From: Linnemannia elongata
Taxonomy: Eukaryota > Mortierellomycota > Mortierellomycetes > Mortierellales > Mortierellaceae
Reading direction: 5' to 3'
DNA length: 64,000 nucleotides
Assembly (NCBI GenBank): GCA_036320915.1
Contig: JAXBDG010000020.1
Span: 744,001-808,000 of the forward strand
This document shows, piece after piece, positions 1-12,363 of the stretch. The position numbers were made by a program, and so were the translations under genes. Position 1 is the first letter of the stretch; each line of letters starts with the position of its first letter. Under the pieces are notes generated by a model, which was given only the letters and a program-made list of their open reading frames with translations, searched no databases and had not been told where the DNA came from.

Positions 1-1949
1 TAGAGGTTTCCACAAACTCGTCCCTGACTTTGGCGGCGACAGTATAATCCGCTGTGAACTTGAGGAGATTAATATCCGCGCGAATGGACTTATGATTCAT
101 CCATGGCCGAACAGGCTGAGAACCACGTTCTTCCTCCCCCTCCTCATCTTCAAGTTCGGTCAAGTTGGACTGGAGGCATTCGTTCGCGGACAATGTCACT
201 TCGATCGGCGTCATGATTTCCTTAACCTCTGGAATAACGAGAGGCAAAGACAGGGACCGAGCAGGGGTGTTGAAAAAGTCTAGCAAGGCTTGCAGATTCA
301 GGTCAAGTGGTGCTGCTGCTTCGGGTTCAAGATCATCATCCACGGCCGTCGGAAATCCATCAGCTTGCGAGTTCAGAGGTGGGAACACGTCTGTGAGGGA
401 CGAGGCGGGTTGAATGTCAAAGAGAAAGTTGACAGTCAAGTTCCTAATTTCTGCCGGCGGCCACTCTTCAGGGGAGGAATAAAAAGCGGGAGTACCATTG
501 AACGAGTTATATTCGACAGAATCCTGTACCATATCTGTAAGCAAGACAAACCTAGGTCCGTTAATGGAGTCTACAGCTCTCAAAGGCTCGCTGCCGTTCG
601 ACAAATCCAACTCCTCGACGGCACGGCGAGACGCGGCATCATCCGCGTTCAAATACGAAAGCACTGGCAACAGGGTCAACGACTGGCCATCTATAACACC
701 TGGTTCCAAATCCGTCTCCAACTCGGAGCCATCATCATCCTTCACCTCGTCCGAAAAAGAAAGTGAGACTTGCCCCTGGTCGTTCTCTTCATCATCACCA
801 GCAGGGAGCGCACAAGAGAGGAGACTCGATCTCCTACGGCGATATGTATAGTCAGACCAATACGCCGGCTGGAGGAAGATATCGGGCTTCATCAGCTTAG
901 CGAGGCGAAGCGGCGTGTTCAAATACCAGGACGAGGGGCGAGGATAATGGTTAGGCATCGGCAACTGAGGTGGAGCGGAGGTACCGAGATCGTAAGTACT
1001 TTTGAGAGCGAGGGAAGCTCCAACAGGAACAGTAGGAATGTACGTGTCAGACTCATACGCAGCATTGGCGCCAAGGTGAGACGCAGTACCGCCGGTTGAG
1101 AAGGGAGTTCTCGATCGAGGCAAGATTCCTGAGCTCGCTGGCTCAAATAAATCAGATGGCGGATTGCTAGAACCAGAATGTGGAGCCTCAGTCGTGGCGA
1201 CAACAGCAGCGCCTCGACGGCGGGCCAGCAAGTGCGAGCTTGCGGACGAGAGTGGGGTAAGCTTGACCGTAGCCCGTGCCAACGATGGCGAGACCAACGG
1301 CGCAGTAAACGGAACTTGGAGGATTGGTTGCTTGTGGCGCGACTGCGTTGGGCTGAGCATGGGGTATGACAGGATACGCTCGTTTCTAGCCATGCTGGAG
1401 CAGTCTCCCGCGACTCTTGCTCGCTGGGAGCAGTCAGTGGTCATATTGTTCTTGTCGTTGCGAGTGGTGGTGGTCACCAATGGATCAGCCTGGAAGCCAG
1501 CGTTTTTATCAGGCTTCTCATGATCAAGGAAGGCAACATCCCCATCCTGGTCGCCGCCAACTTGAACTAGGACTTCAGGGGAATCCGAGGTACTTGGGTG
1601 AGTTTCCTTCGCTTCCTGCTCGGAGAGCTGCGATCCAGTGTCGAGTTCAGCGAGTAAGCCTTCAAAACAACAAGGAAATAAAAAGGAGAAAAATGGCATG
1701 GTTTAAAATCAAATGTCAATCTAGAGAATTCTATTCATCCATACATTTTCGCGTAGCTGTCGGCCGCTTGTCATTTTTTATTTTTATTTTACTAGAAAAC
1801 ATGATATGAAAACGTTTTTAACCCAACTGCTTTTCTCAGAGGAAGAGAAATTACGTACCTTGGTCAAGAGTTGAGGTGAAAGTTTCGCTAGACAGTCGGC
1901 GTGGGGTTGATGCGTCAGAGTTTGTGGTGTGGGCAAGGTTGGTCGGCAT
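1..1949 (-). CDS. Hypothetical low-complexity protein, 3' end beyond the window
   Basis: Two exons are visible: 1949-1859 and 1659-1. The first exon carries the ATG (starts MPTNLAHTTNSDAS) and ends at AAG|GTACGT. The second opens after a TTTTGAAG acceptor, the split codon G|GC restores frame, and it stays open to the window edge, giving about 583 residues. The protein is rich in Ser, Thr, Pro, Asp and Glu with no long hydrophobic stretch, so it is probably a soluble, largely disordered protein. The last visible residues (RADINLLKFTADYTVAAKV and onward) look more ordered and may begin a folded domain lying outside the window. I do not recognise a family. A TATAAA on the minus strand at 2172-2177 lies about 220 bp upstream of the ATG. 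The reading frame is convincing because it is the only open one over 1.6 kb; function is unknown. Confidence 0.75.
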
Positions 1950-3195
1950 AGTCAACAAAAATAGTTCCTTCAAAAAATGTGCAAAGAGCTGTGTTTTATG
2001 GGCAGGTATGCGTATTGAATAATGAAAAGTGCGTCGTGTCGTCCGTGGTATAGAAAAATGGACCCGTCACCAAAGGTAAGAAAGAAATAAGTAAAAAAAG
2101 AGATGTTGCTGGAATGACGAAGGTGAAGAAAGAAGAGAGTTACTTGTGTACTGGATATGTTGTTGAGTGGATTTATAGCTCAATCTAGGTTATTTGAGTG
2201 AGAAGTAAGAAGAGCAAAGAAGAAACCTATAAAGAAGCAGAGAAAGAGTAGAGAAGGAGTAAAGAAAGAATAAAGAAAGAGAAAAGAAAGGTAAAGAAGA
2301 CATGCAATGGAGCGCAAAGGAAGAGCGCAAAGAAAAGAAGTGAATAAAGAAATTAAGTGTGTAGGAATGGTGCAGGTGGTTAGGCGGAGGAAATTCTTGG
2401 TGAGGGTTAAGGAAGGAAAAAAAAAGTAATAGAAATGGGGAAGCCAAAGGAAAAGCGAAAGGGAAAGGGAGAGAAAATCCTAGTGAGGCTGCTGTATGAA
2501 TAAGAAGCTTGCGCACAGAAATAAACATCGAAAGAGCCATAGGCATTCAAAAAATGGGCCGTATCACTTTTTATATCCGCTGAGGTCTAGGGGCATAGAA
2601 TAAGGATTTGTGGGAATGGGAAAGCAGACAGAGGCCCGACAAAAACAAAGGCGTATTTTTTCTTCTTTGTCAAGGCAACCATTGACGATACGATCCTTTG
2701 TGGTTAATGTGGGAATGCAGTGGAATTAATGCATACGCATCGACATTTTTGGTTGTAGGTGGGACCATGTGTCCATGCTATAAAATGAAGTCGGGGACCA
2801 CCGCAAACGCTGCAGTAAGTGATCAGGAATACAGTCCACGCTCTGTCCATTTCCTCGGGCTTGCATTAAGTGACTGAGCACAACTTAGTTGAAGGTGGTA
2901 TTTTGCCTGAAAAGAAAACTGCATTTTGCCACTTTTCACATGGTCATTCATACAGAGAGATACCATGTCATCCACTTATGGCCATCGACACGGACCCTCT
3001 CATTCGACTCGGCAACATGCCTGTATCGTTTTATTCTTATTCTCTGTCAGGTTCTGCGAATTAGTGGATCCTAGCTCAACCAAAAACAGGCGGGAAAGGA
3101 AAAGAGAAAAGAGAAAAGAAAAACGGTTGACGGCAAAAAAGAAGGAACACGTTCGAAGGGTGAGCACGAGGGAGGTAAAAGAACAATGCGAGAGA
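1950..3195. other. Intergenic leader and promoter region
   Basis: This gap holds the 5' region of the upstream minus-strand gene and the 3' region of the Myb gene. From about 2190 to 2500 it is strongly purine-rich on the plus strand (pyrimidine-rich on the coding strand of the gene at 1949), the pattern seen before most genes in this window. A TATAAA on the minus strand lies at 2172-2177. Open frames here are composition artefacts; I see no gene. Confidence 0.6.
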
Positions 3196-5910
3196 TCAGG
3201 CATTCTTGCTGGGGGTGGAACCGTGAGCCTGCAAGAGATGGTTCTTTAAACCGTTGATGTTGGTGTAACCTTTGCCGCATCCGGGGACAAGGCACTTGTA
3301 GGGCTTGCTGGAGGGTTCGTCCAACTTTTTGGCTGGCTTTGCCTTAGGCTGGCTGACGACCTTGGGGTCCACATGCTGAACCTGCAACTGCACTGATCCC
3401 AATCCAGCTTGGAATTGAGACGACCCTACCGAAGGAACCATTTGAGGGTTCATGGCCAGTTGGAAGTCCAGAGGTGTTAATCCAGCTCCAGCGCCTACGC
3501 CCGTTCCTGGAGCTGCGCCCTTCACAGCTTTGGCACCGCCTATTCCTGAATGATCATTACGCATGTGCACCTTAAGAGCCGAGTTACTTCCATACGACTT
3601 TGGGCAATCCTTGATCATGCATGGAAACTTCTTCAGTACGACTGGCTTAGTGCCACCAATAGTAGTGGTGGCAGCGGCGATAGCCGTAGCAATGGCGGCT
3701 CCAGAGACAACGGGTACCGATGAGACGTGCATCGTAGTCATCCGAGGGCTGACGTTGGCCGAGGTAACAGGGGTTGAAGGAAGGGTCCAAGGATCATCTG
3801 AGCTGACATTGATGTGCGACCCAAAATGGATCCGGTTGTCAAAGGTACCGACACTGCTCAGAGAAGTGGAGACATGGCTGGCAAAGAGCATTTCACTCAT
3901 CGTCAACATGCTGAGGTCCTGTTCAGTATCCGGGGTCGTGGGATCCAGGCTCAATGCTCCGTGATCCCGAGTAAGGCTATCGAGCTGCTTTTGCAGGTGA
4001 GGGTCCTCCAGCATTAGCAGGCTAGGCTCTATGGGTGATGCACTGTCTGACGCGAGGTAGGCAAGGTCGATATCCATGTCGTCAAAGTCGTTCTCCGGGA
4101 TGGCGATCGAGTCGACGGTAAAGCTATCGGTGCTTTCGGCGGTCATGGCCATGGTCATAGAGCGGTGACCATGCTGAGTTGCCATGTGAGCATTCAGACC
4201 TCCAATGGCGTGAAAGTACTGCCCACATCCAAGTTCCGGACATTGCAGGGGTGCTGTCGTATGATGAGCTTGCAGCTGTTGACTGTGTGGCTGAGGTTGA
4301 TGTTGCATAAGCAGCTGAGATTGCGGTTGCAGGTGCGTTTGCAACTGCGGCTGAAGCTGAGGTTGCAGCTGAACTTGGTGTTGCTGCTGATGCTGTTGCT
4401 GCTGATGCTGTTGCTGCTGTTGTTGCTGCTGGAGCTGGAGCTGAGGCTGAGGCTGAAGCTGCGGATGGAGTTGAGGTTGATTCTGTGATTGGAGGTGATG
4501 TTGCATTGAGGGCTGGAGTTGTTGAAGCTGTTGTTGAAGGTGGGCCTGGGTTTGGGCCTGTGTCAATGACCCATCCAGTGGAGCTGAGGACATGACAGAG
4601 TCCTCCAGTGACTCCGGGGTATGTGGAATGTTGAAGGCCTGGAGGGACACAATCGACTGTTGCTTCAGGAGCGGCGGAGCGATGGTTTGCATCTCTGCAG
4701 TAGTAGGTGGAGTTGGTAGGGAGGAAGTTTGTGGTTGAATAAAGGAAAAACTTTGGAGCTCCATTTGAGGCGTCAAGATGTCCGTTGAAGGCGCCTGCAC
4801 CTGGACACCTGAGGATGTGGATGGTGAATTTGTCGCCGTGGTTGTCGCTGCAATTGCGTCAGTCGTAGATGTTGAATTGTGCCCATCATAAGGACCTACT
4901 GAACCATGTCCTGAGTGTCCTGGAGTGTTCTTGGCGTGGGTGACGTGGTACTGAAGACCGTTGATATTTTTGTATCGCTTCCGTTCCTCGCAACCGGGCA
5001 TGGTGCATCTGAAGGGCTTTAAGACTGTCGTTCCGTGATGGGAGGCTTTGAAGTGGTAAAACAGAAGCGAAGGGGACGAGCTAGAAAATGTACAGTCGGG
5101 GATGGCACAGCCGTAGGGCTTATCCTCGTCTGGGCCTGTATCGTCCCTGTCGTCGTCCTGATCAGAGTGCCCCGAATCGTTGCTGTCGTCCAGACCGCGA
5201 TCATCCTCATCGAGCTGGCCGTCGTGGAGGCGGTCGTCGGAGGAATGCCGTTGCTTCCCTGCTCGCTTCGTGTATTGGTAGTCATCGTCGTCGGCGTCCA
5301 TAAGTGCCTCAAGTCGTTGGGTTTCGGTGGTGTCTTGTCGCGAAGTTGATTGGTTCCGCCGCCGTTTGTGCGTACGCTTCATATGATTGAGGCTCCTCTG
5401 GATTTTACGCCACCGATTCCGGCAGTGAAGTCCTGGCCGTCCTGGGAAGGAGAGCGCGATCTTTTGCCACTGACTCCCAAACTCCTCAAACTTTTGAAGC
5501 AGAATAACGTCGTCCTCGGGTGTCCATGCGGCTCGGTCGATATGGGGATCCAGTCCTTCGCGCCACCGCTTTGCGCACTGATCGTCCGTTCGTCCCTGGA
5601 TACGCTCTGCGATTTTACTCCATTGACCCTTGAACTTTTGAACGCCAGTCCTGAGCAAGTGATCCTCCTCCTCTGTCCATGGGCCCTTTTTCAGACTGGG
5701 GTCGAGCGAATGGAACCAGCGCTTTCGACAGTTTTTGTTGGTCCTGCCCGGCACACAAGCGGCGATTTTGGCCCACTTTTCGGTCTTGTCTCCGTATGTC
5801 TGGACGGCGGCGCGCAAGAACTCGTCCTCTTCGGGTGTCCAAACAATCCGTTCACCGCGATCTCTCTTTCTGGGCGTCAACTGATCTCCTGTTCCCAAGA
5901 GATCATCCAT
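3196..5910 (-). CDS. Myb (three repeats) plus C2H2 zinc-finger transcription factor
   Basis: A single-exon model of 904 residues. Three Myb/SANT repeats occupy about residues 20-176, each with spaced Trp and PGRT/QGRT turns (WTPEEDEFL, WTEEEDHLL, WTPEDDVIL). An Asp-rich linker leads to five C2H2-type fingers of the form YxCxxPxC...NGLxxHxxxxH near residues 266, 303, 557, 762 and 870; the finger spacing resembles yeast Sfp1. Between them lies a Gln/His/Leu-rich region (4300-4560) with CAG/CAA runs. It should bind DNA in the nucleus and act as a transcriptional regulator; the target is unknown. The first ATG in frame is at 5910. The frame continues upstream to a GTG at 5982 just after ACTCGATAG, which looks like a 3' splice site, so an upstream exon adding 24 or more residues is possible. 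Confidence 0.88.
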   Translation of the reverse strand: MDDLLGTGDQLTPRKRDRGERIVWTPEEDEFLRAAVQTYGDKTEKWAKIAACVPGRTNKNCRKRWFHSLDPSLKKGPWTEEEDHLLRTGVQKFKGQWSKIAERIQGRTDDQCAKRWREGLDPHIDRAAWTPEDDVILLQKFEEFGSQWQKIALSFPGRPGLHCRNRWRKIQRSLNHMKRTHKRRRNQSTSRQDTTETQRLEALMDADDDDYQYTKRAGKQRHSSDDRLHDGQLDEDDRGLDDSNDSGHSDQDDDRDDTGPDEDKPYGCAIPDCTFSSSSPSLLFYHFKASHHGTTVLKPFRCTMPGCEERKRYKNINGLQYHVTHAKNTPGHSGHGSVGPYDGHNSTSTTDAIAATTTATNSPSTSSGVQVQAPSTDILTPQMELQSFSFIQPQTSSLPTPPTTAEMQTIAPPLLKQQSIVSLQAFNIPHTPESLEDSVMSSAPLDGSLTQAQTQAHLQQQLQQLQPSMQHHLQSQNQPQLHPQLQPQPQLQLQQQQQQQQHQQQQHQQQHQVQLQPQLQPQLQTHLQPQSQLLMQHQPQPHSQQLQAHHTTAPLQCPELGCGQYFHAIGGLNAHMATQHGHRSMTMAMTAESTDSFTVDSIAIPENDFDDMDIDLAYLASDSASPIEPSLLMLEDPHLQKQLDSLTRDHGALSLDPTTPDTEQDLSMLTMSEMLFASHVSTSLSSVGTFDNRIHFGSHINVSSDDPWTLPSTPVTSANVSPRMTTMHVSSVPVVSGAAIATAIAAATTTIGGTKPVVLKKFPCMIKDCPKSYGSNSALKVHMRNDHSGIGGAKAVKGAAPGTGVGAGAGLTPLDFQLAMNPQMVPSVGSSQFQAGLGSVQLQVQHVDPKVVSQPKAKPAKKLDEPSSKPYKCLVPGCGKGYTNINGLKNHLLQAHGSTPSKNA

Positions 5911-8384
5911 GTTTGCATCACCGGTGAGTCCAAGTGAGGGTATGTTGTCAGAAAAGGCAGCAGTAAAAATGGCGGCCGGCACCTATCGAGTATTGTTATT
6001 GTCGTTTAAGTAAGTGACTGTAGTCGATTTATCTACTGCCTTATAGCTCAGCAGGGCAATGAGTGACAGAAGTTGACAATTTCAAGTCTTTCTTTTTCAT
6101 GGTTCCTTGGGTATGTAGGTGGATGAGAATAACTTCGAGTGCTCTGAACGCGTAGGTTGATGGCAGTGGCCGAGTATATCAAGTCGTGTTTTTTTGTTCC
6201 TTGAGCCAAGCAAGTTGGTGAGTGATAGATGTGGATTAGGTATTGTTGCCTGCATGTACTCGTCCTGCCATGTCCATATGAGTTCACTTTTCTTCCTGTG
6301 TCCTTATTCCTGGGTAGTACGACAATGTAAAAGATGGGCCTTTCCATCACATATCCATCCTGTCGATATCCTTGCCAGATTCTTTCCTGCGTTCGTATTC
6401 TTGGATAGTAATTGCTTACATGGTGGTCCTTTCCATCATGCGTCGACAAGAAGGTAAACTATTAAAAAGAGAGAAGTGACAGAGAAAGGTCAGCAGGTTG
6501 TAAAACAACACAAAAAGATGCGATGTTGTTGAGATCCAGCAGCCAAGGCGTCAAGGGGGACAAAGAAACTGTCGAATGGATGATGGATAAAGGAGTTGGT
6601 TTTGAGCAAAGGGCAATATGCGCTCAAAAAGAGACGACGACGCCGAAAGACGAAAGCAGAGAAGGGTTTGGGTTGCTGTGTCTGCTCAACTATCTTTTTC
6701 TGAACGGCCGTTGTAAACAACACCAGAAACAAGAAACAAGGATAACGAAAAATAACAACAACAAAAAAAAGCGACGGGGTCACGAGTGAAAAACTATGAA
6801 CGGGCAGAAAAGAGAAAGAGGACAGGGCGGTGTGTGATCGGCGTCAAAGGTAGGCTGAAAGTAGAGTACATTGTCCCAACTTACATCGAATTGGGGAGAA
6901 GGTGCGAAATGAGTAGGGTGGGAGTCGACTTCAGTAGGTGACCCGCAGCTGTCCGGCTATGAGGGGTGGTGGTAGTTGTGAATGACAAGTTGAGAGCAGC
7001 AAATGACAAACGGTGAAGTAGGAGGAGTTTGATTGAGGAGGTTGATTAGCTGAAGGTGATCCTTGACCGAGAGTGCGACGTATGAAAAAGCGTTGAAAGT
7101 GTGGTTGCTTCCTGAACGTGTGTCTGCCAGTGTTGTTGTTGTTGTTGTTTACCATGTTCACTGCCATCAAGGTCCACGCAGACACCGCAGCAGACTTGAT
7201 AGTCGAGGTAGGAATTTTCTGATTGGGAGAGCGTAAAAGAGTAAGAGAGTGAGAGAAAGACGAGAGTCGGATCAAGACGGGAGGAGTAGAGTGAATGGGG
7301 TGCGAGAGTGAGGATGTGAAGAGTGAAGAGTGGAGAGTGAAGGGAATGAGGAGAGTGAAGTGAGGAGGAGGAGGAGGAGTTTTGTTGATTTGAGGCTGAA
7401 GGGGAGGGAAGGGAAAAGGAAGGGAAAGAAAAGAAGGGACGGGCGAGTAAAGAGTGTGAAGGGGGAGAGAGTAAAGGGAAGAAGACAAAGAGGAAGAAGG
7501 AAAGAGAGCCAAAGACCGATTTTTGTGTCAGTGTGTTGAATGTGTATGTATGTGAGAGTAATACATAACAAAGAAAAAGGTGACAGAGAAGGAAGAGTCA
7601 ATCGAGCCAGAGTCAATCGGGTTGTTTGTTGTGCTATTGTTGTTGCTTTTACATCAAATAATATCGGCGTTAGTTATTGGTTTTTTTTTCTTTTTTATCT
7701 TTTTCTTGGAAGACAGAACAGGCTGACAGGGCAAGGAGTAGGCTATTTATCCTTGCAAGGCAGTGCCACCGTTTGTACAGAACCAACAGGAGCAAAAGAG
7801 TAGCAGCTCGTCTGACGAGTTTACGAAGATTTTTTTTCTTTTTCTTCCTCATTCTGGTTGCTCTAAGTAGTTCAAACAGAAAATAAAGAAGAGATGAAAA
7901 AGTTAGGGGAGGGGGGTAGAAGAAGGGTAGGGGGCATGATTGACATGCATTTGCGCAAATGAGAGGTGGTCGAAGTACGAATAGAACACAACACAAAAAA
8001 ACACAAACAAATTTGAAATGGTGGCGATGAATGGATGCATACACTCATCAACACTTAACAACAAACAGCAAGAACAACAACGGCAACAGTAATAGCAGCA
8101 AAGAAATAAAGGTTCGGGGGATGAAAAGGGGAGAAGGGGGAGAAGGGAGGCCATAATTATCCATCAGATATCAATTCTCTCTACCTCTTCCTCTCATCAT
8201 CAGATATCACTTCTCTCTCTCCCATCGATCAGAATACAAGACATGAAGGGACATGATCGACGGTGAGAATATACATGCACTCTTTATGCACACCTTCCTT
8301 GTCTTCTTCTTTCCTTCCTCCCCTTCCTTCTTCCTTATGCTTGCTGGCGTTTCTATTTCCATCCTCTTTCTCTCCTTTGCACCT

Positions 8385-8440
<56 letters not shown>

Positions 8441-10805
8441 GCATACAGCCTTCTTCAAAACACCACTCGCTCCCACGCTCAACCCACTCAAACCCTCTTC
8501 CTTTTCTTACGAACAAAAGCTCAAACACACCTTTTCACTTTCCATAGATTCGACTCTCTTGACAACACCCTGGGCTGAGTTCTCGTCTACCTCATATTCA
8601 TTCAACAGACCCAGACGGAGGAGAGTAGCGACAAAGAAGGAGAAGGCGAACATACCTAACATGGAACCAGATTCGAGTCTCATCAAGAACAGGGCAGGTA
8701 CACATCGGACTTAACCCCGGATGGGCGGGTGGACTCAAAAGGCAATGCCATCGAATCATTTGCCAAAGTCAGGGAAACACAGAACATACACACATGCACA
8801 CTCACTAACTGGCAAAAAAAAATTAATTGTAAAAAGTAGACAAGGAATGAGCATTGGGCGCCTCATCCTGTCGGTACCTCAATCTGACCAGGATTATGAT
8901 AGACCGCCCTATTCTTTGCTTCTGCCAACGAGGTTGCTTCTTATATGCCGTGATTATTTCTTGAACCGTGGGACATGTGGCGTGTTGCGATTGAAAAATT
9001 GCAATTGGAACTCTTCTTTTGTTGTTGGTGTTCGTAGTTTTGTACCTTTTTTTTCCTGTGTTGTTTGATTGCATAGTATGCATGTATACATGTCTTCCAT
9101 TTTTTTTTTTAATTTTTCGCCGTCGATTAACCGTCTATGTGGCAACATTTGTGCGTAATGTCGATTTGTGTACGGGCGAGTGTGTGTGGGGAGGCGACTA
9201 CCCTTGGAATCCAAAGTATGCATTCTTGCCTTACAGAAAGTGCCGAAAGCAATACAGGTGAATTTTCAACGTCAAGCTATTGATGTCAGCCGCAGCTCTG
9301 CCTTTTCCTTTTCGACAGTGTGGAACCAATTTGAATTCACGCTGGGCAACAAAGCAGAGGAAACCACTGCCACTGCTCAAAACCTCACAACGAACACCAG
9401 AAACACTAATATCCAATGTCGTCGACTTGCATTGTTCGCTTAGGCACGAAAAAGGAGGTCAATTGTTAGTATGTCATCCACACCGACAATGAGCCTAAGC
9501 AAGCGAGTACGCGACAATAAAGGTTAAAGGGTAAAATGTAAAATGTGGAGACAAAGCATTGCATCCCCCTCGATCAACATGTCATAACAGTCATAGAATA
9601 ACCACTTGGGCCTTTTTTTTCCTTGTTAGTTACATGTTTTTGCAGTAATCTTCTTGCCGTCTTTCTCAATCCCCCATCCCTCTCTCTCTTCCTTCTTCTT
9701 TCCTCCACCACACTATTCTATCTCCCTCTTCTCCAGTTGTAGATTGTTATGATATATGTGTATGTGTATGTAATGTTGTGGAGTATTCCTTTCCTCCCAG
9801 GATGAGCGTGATCAGGGATCGGTCGATGACCATGATGATGTTTTCCCCCTTTCCCCATGCTTCTTCTTGGCTTGAATAGAGACCACTTTCTCTCCCCTTC
9901 TCTCTCTCTCTCTCCCTCTTTCCTGTCCCATCCTTTTCATCTCTCGTTTGTCGTCTCAAACAATGCCCACCATCCATACCCTTCTTGGTCTTTCCTGATA
10001 CCCATCCCCACCCGCCAATTGCTCCTAGCCATCCCAAGTAGACATCCTTTCCCCTCGATATATTTCTCATTATTGACCTTTTTACATTTTTTTTTCTTTT
10101 CTACTTTCATTGCTTCGTCTTCTCCACTTTCACTTTCACTTCCACTTTCACGCTCCCCTCCCTTCATTTTCACCTCTGTCAAGGAAACAGCGTTCATAAT
10201 ATATCCTTCAAATACACGACTTCTATACTTTTTGGTTGCTACGCCTTTAATACCTGTACCTACCTACCTAGCGCCAGAAAAGAAAAGACTAGATCGCTGC
10301 CCTACCAACATACCTTTCAGCTCTACTTCACTGGCTCCCTATTCGTCTGCTTTCTTTTCATTCTCGCTATCGCTATATTTCTTTTGTTTCTTATAGCTCA
10401 ACCATTTGGTTCAACCTTACATCTTCGGCTCTTTTCTTCATTTCTTATCTCTTACTATCTCTTCTATCTTGACTGGCTCCATTGTCTTTGTCTTTTGAAC
10501 CCCAGTCCCATTCATTCGCGCAGGAAAGAAAAAAAGTTTCACCAGTCCAGTCCACTACATTATCACAAATGCTGGCCTGTCACTCCATCCGCTTCTTTCA
10601 TCTCCTCTCCTCCACCCAACAACCCTCCTCCCCTCCTCTCTCTCCCTCTCCTCCCACTTCTTTCTTCTCCCACAGCCCGGTTCAAGAACTTCGACAACTC
10701 TCTCCCGCCTTCATCAGCACGACAATAACAACATCAACAAAGACTTTAGGATCAAGCAGACCCTCTTCGCCCACCTCATCCATCTTTTCACTCGCAGATA
10801 TCGAT
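5911..10805. other. Long gene-poor interval with biased-strand tracts
   Basis: About 4.9 kb without a gene I can support. 6490-7520 is purine-rich on the plus strand and probably serves as leader and promoter of the minus-strand Myb gene. From about 8160 the bias flips to pyrimidine-rich on the plus strand, including a CT dinucleotide repeat at 8390-8438. Two imperfect ATCAGATATCA blocks lie near 8164 and 8201. 9650-10800 is again pyrimidine-rich and forms the leader of the CBM48 gene starting at 10806. A short ATG exon with a donor-like end (8661-8697) could not be joined to anything convincing. Confidence 0.5.
8399..8438. repeat. (CT)n microsatellite
   Basis: About 40 bp of near-perfect CT dinucleotides inside a longer pyrimidine tract. 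Probably a polymorphic simple repeat. Confidence 0.85.
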
Positions 10806-12363
10806 ATGCCCGCCACGCCCAAAGCTGCCGTCATTGGTAACGGACAAAAGATCGCCACCGTCACCCCTGCAGCTTCGCCTGCTGGCTCTGTCGACAGACC
10901 CTCCCCTTCATCTGCAGGCATGAGCACCCCTGCTGAGGTCCCCTCGACCCCTCTCTCAAAGAATCAAAAGAAGAAAAGATCCAAGGCTGCCAAGACTGCT
11001 GCTTCTGCTGCCACTAGCCCTGCTGCTCCCATTGCTGCTACCACCGAATCTTCCCCCTCCACCCCTGTCGCCAACGTCAAGCAGCAGCAGGAAACTTCCA
11101 CTTCGACCAAGCAGCAGATCACCCCTACTGTCGAATTATTGGGTCTTTCCGAGGAAAAGAAGACCCTTGCCGAGGGCGCCTCTCCCATTGCCAGAAACAT
11201 CCTCGATACTGCCTCCACGCCTGCTGCTCTTCCTCAGCCCCCAAAACGTGATTTCGTTGCTCACACTGTACGCTCATCTTGTTTGCGCTTGGTGTGTTTG
11301 TTTATTTATTTGTTTAAAGGATTTTCTCCATATCTGCCCCTCCACTAGATCTCGATATCTACCAAGGATTGTCGAGTAGTGCGAAGAAGAGAGGGAAAGG
11401 CAATGGTTCACGTCGCACGACCCAACTGACCTACATGGCTTACTTTTTTTTTTTTTGCTTTTTTTTTTTTTTGGTTGTCTTTGATTAGTTCCAATGGAAG
11501 AACGGTGGAGGTGTCGTCAAGATCACCGGCACCTTTGATAACTGGGGAGGTAAGAAATTAACAACAGCGAAACAAGGACATTGTCCTGTCGATCCTTCAA
11601 CGAGCGCGCGAGATATCCCTTCTTTCCGGTCGATTCGTCTCCTCTCTCTCTCTCTTTCTCTCTCTTTTACACTCTGAGTTTTCCCTCTTTTTGAGCTTGT
11701 TTATTTTGACCCGAGGATTGGTTCTTAGGTCGTGTGTACGGGGTTGATTCAGAATCGCTATGGTTTCGAACCGAAGGCAGTTAAGGGAGGATTAAGATAT
11801 TTCTTTTTTTCTATTTTCACGCCCCTCACTTTGCATGTATCGATCATTCTTTTGTTCATTCATCCCTTGCTATGCATGGCGGATGAGAGGCCTCACGTCG
11901 ATCTCCAATTTTCCCCCTTCCCTCTCTTCCTCTGGCAGTTTATGCTCATCGACCTTTTATTTACGAGCAACGGGTTGGGGAACAAAAAGATAAAGAATCG
12001 CCATCTGAAAAGTGAAGAAAAACCTTGTTAATCCTGAACCATCCTTTAATTTTGCAACTGCTTATCGTTGTCATTCATAGAATCGATCGTCTTGAAGAAG
12101 GTCCGGGGCAACCAGGACCAGTCTGAGATCGTTATCGACCTCGATCGTTCACAAAAGACTGTGAGTATTTTTCCTTTCCATCCGCTATGATTCACCTGAT
12201 CCAGCGAGAACACTCCTTTAATCAGTTGTCTCTTATTTTTAACACAATCTGATAGCTATTCAAGTTCATCGTGGATGGTCAATGGAAGTGCACAGATGAG
12301 TACCCGACCGAGTACGATAGTATTGGCAACCTTAACAACGTATTGCCTGCTCTCAACGCCTAA
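10806..12363 (+). CDS. CBM48/AMPK-beta-type glycogen-binding domain protein, Crp1/Mdg1-like
   Basis: Four exons, 10806-11267, 11489-11549, 12081-12160 and 12256-12363, join in frame to give 236 residues. Residues 1-150 are an Ala/Ser/Thr/Pro-rich disordered region with a basic patch (KNQKKKRSKAAK). Residues 155-236 form a CBM48 fold: FQWKNGGGVVKITGTFDNWG, then the ESIVLKKV strand, and KFKFIVDGQWKCT followed by DSIGNLNNVLP. The order FxW, TGTFDxW, KFxVDGxW, D..GN.NN is the signature of AMPK-beta glycogen-binding domains and of yeast Crp1/Mdg1, proteins tied to cruciform-DNA binding and pheromone signalling. The Trp and Asn residues that contact sugar are present. Intron 2 is 531 bp, long for this window. 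The gene converges on the CsbD-like gene. The domain call is firm; the cellular role is inferred. Confidence 0.88.

Noticed and set aside
3563..4488. Plus-strand frames with Leu/Val-rich products inside the Myb gene
   Set aside because: Antisense shadows of the Gln-rich coding strand (CAG runs read as CTG).
6931..7512. 193-codon minus-strand frame upstream of the Myb gene
   Set aside because: Its N-terminal half is a translated pyrimidine tract; at best part is a 5' leader exon of the Myb gene, which cannot be decided from sequence alone.
8661..8714. Possible first exon (MEPDSSLIKNRA) ending at a GTACAC donor-like site after a pyrimidine leader
   Set aside because: Candidate partner exons at 9237-9257 and 9280-9492 give an unrecognisable product, and no model is better than chance.
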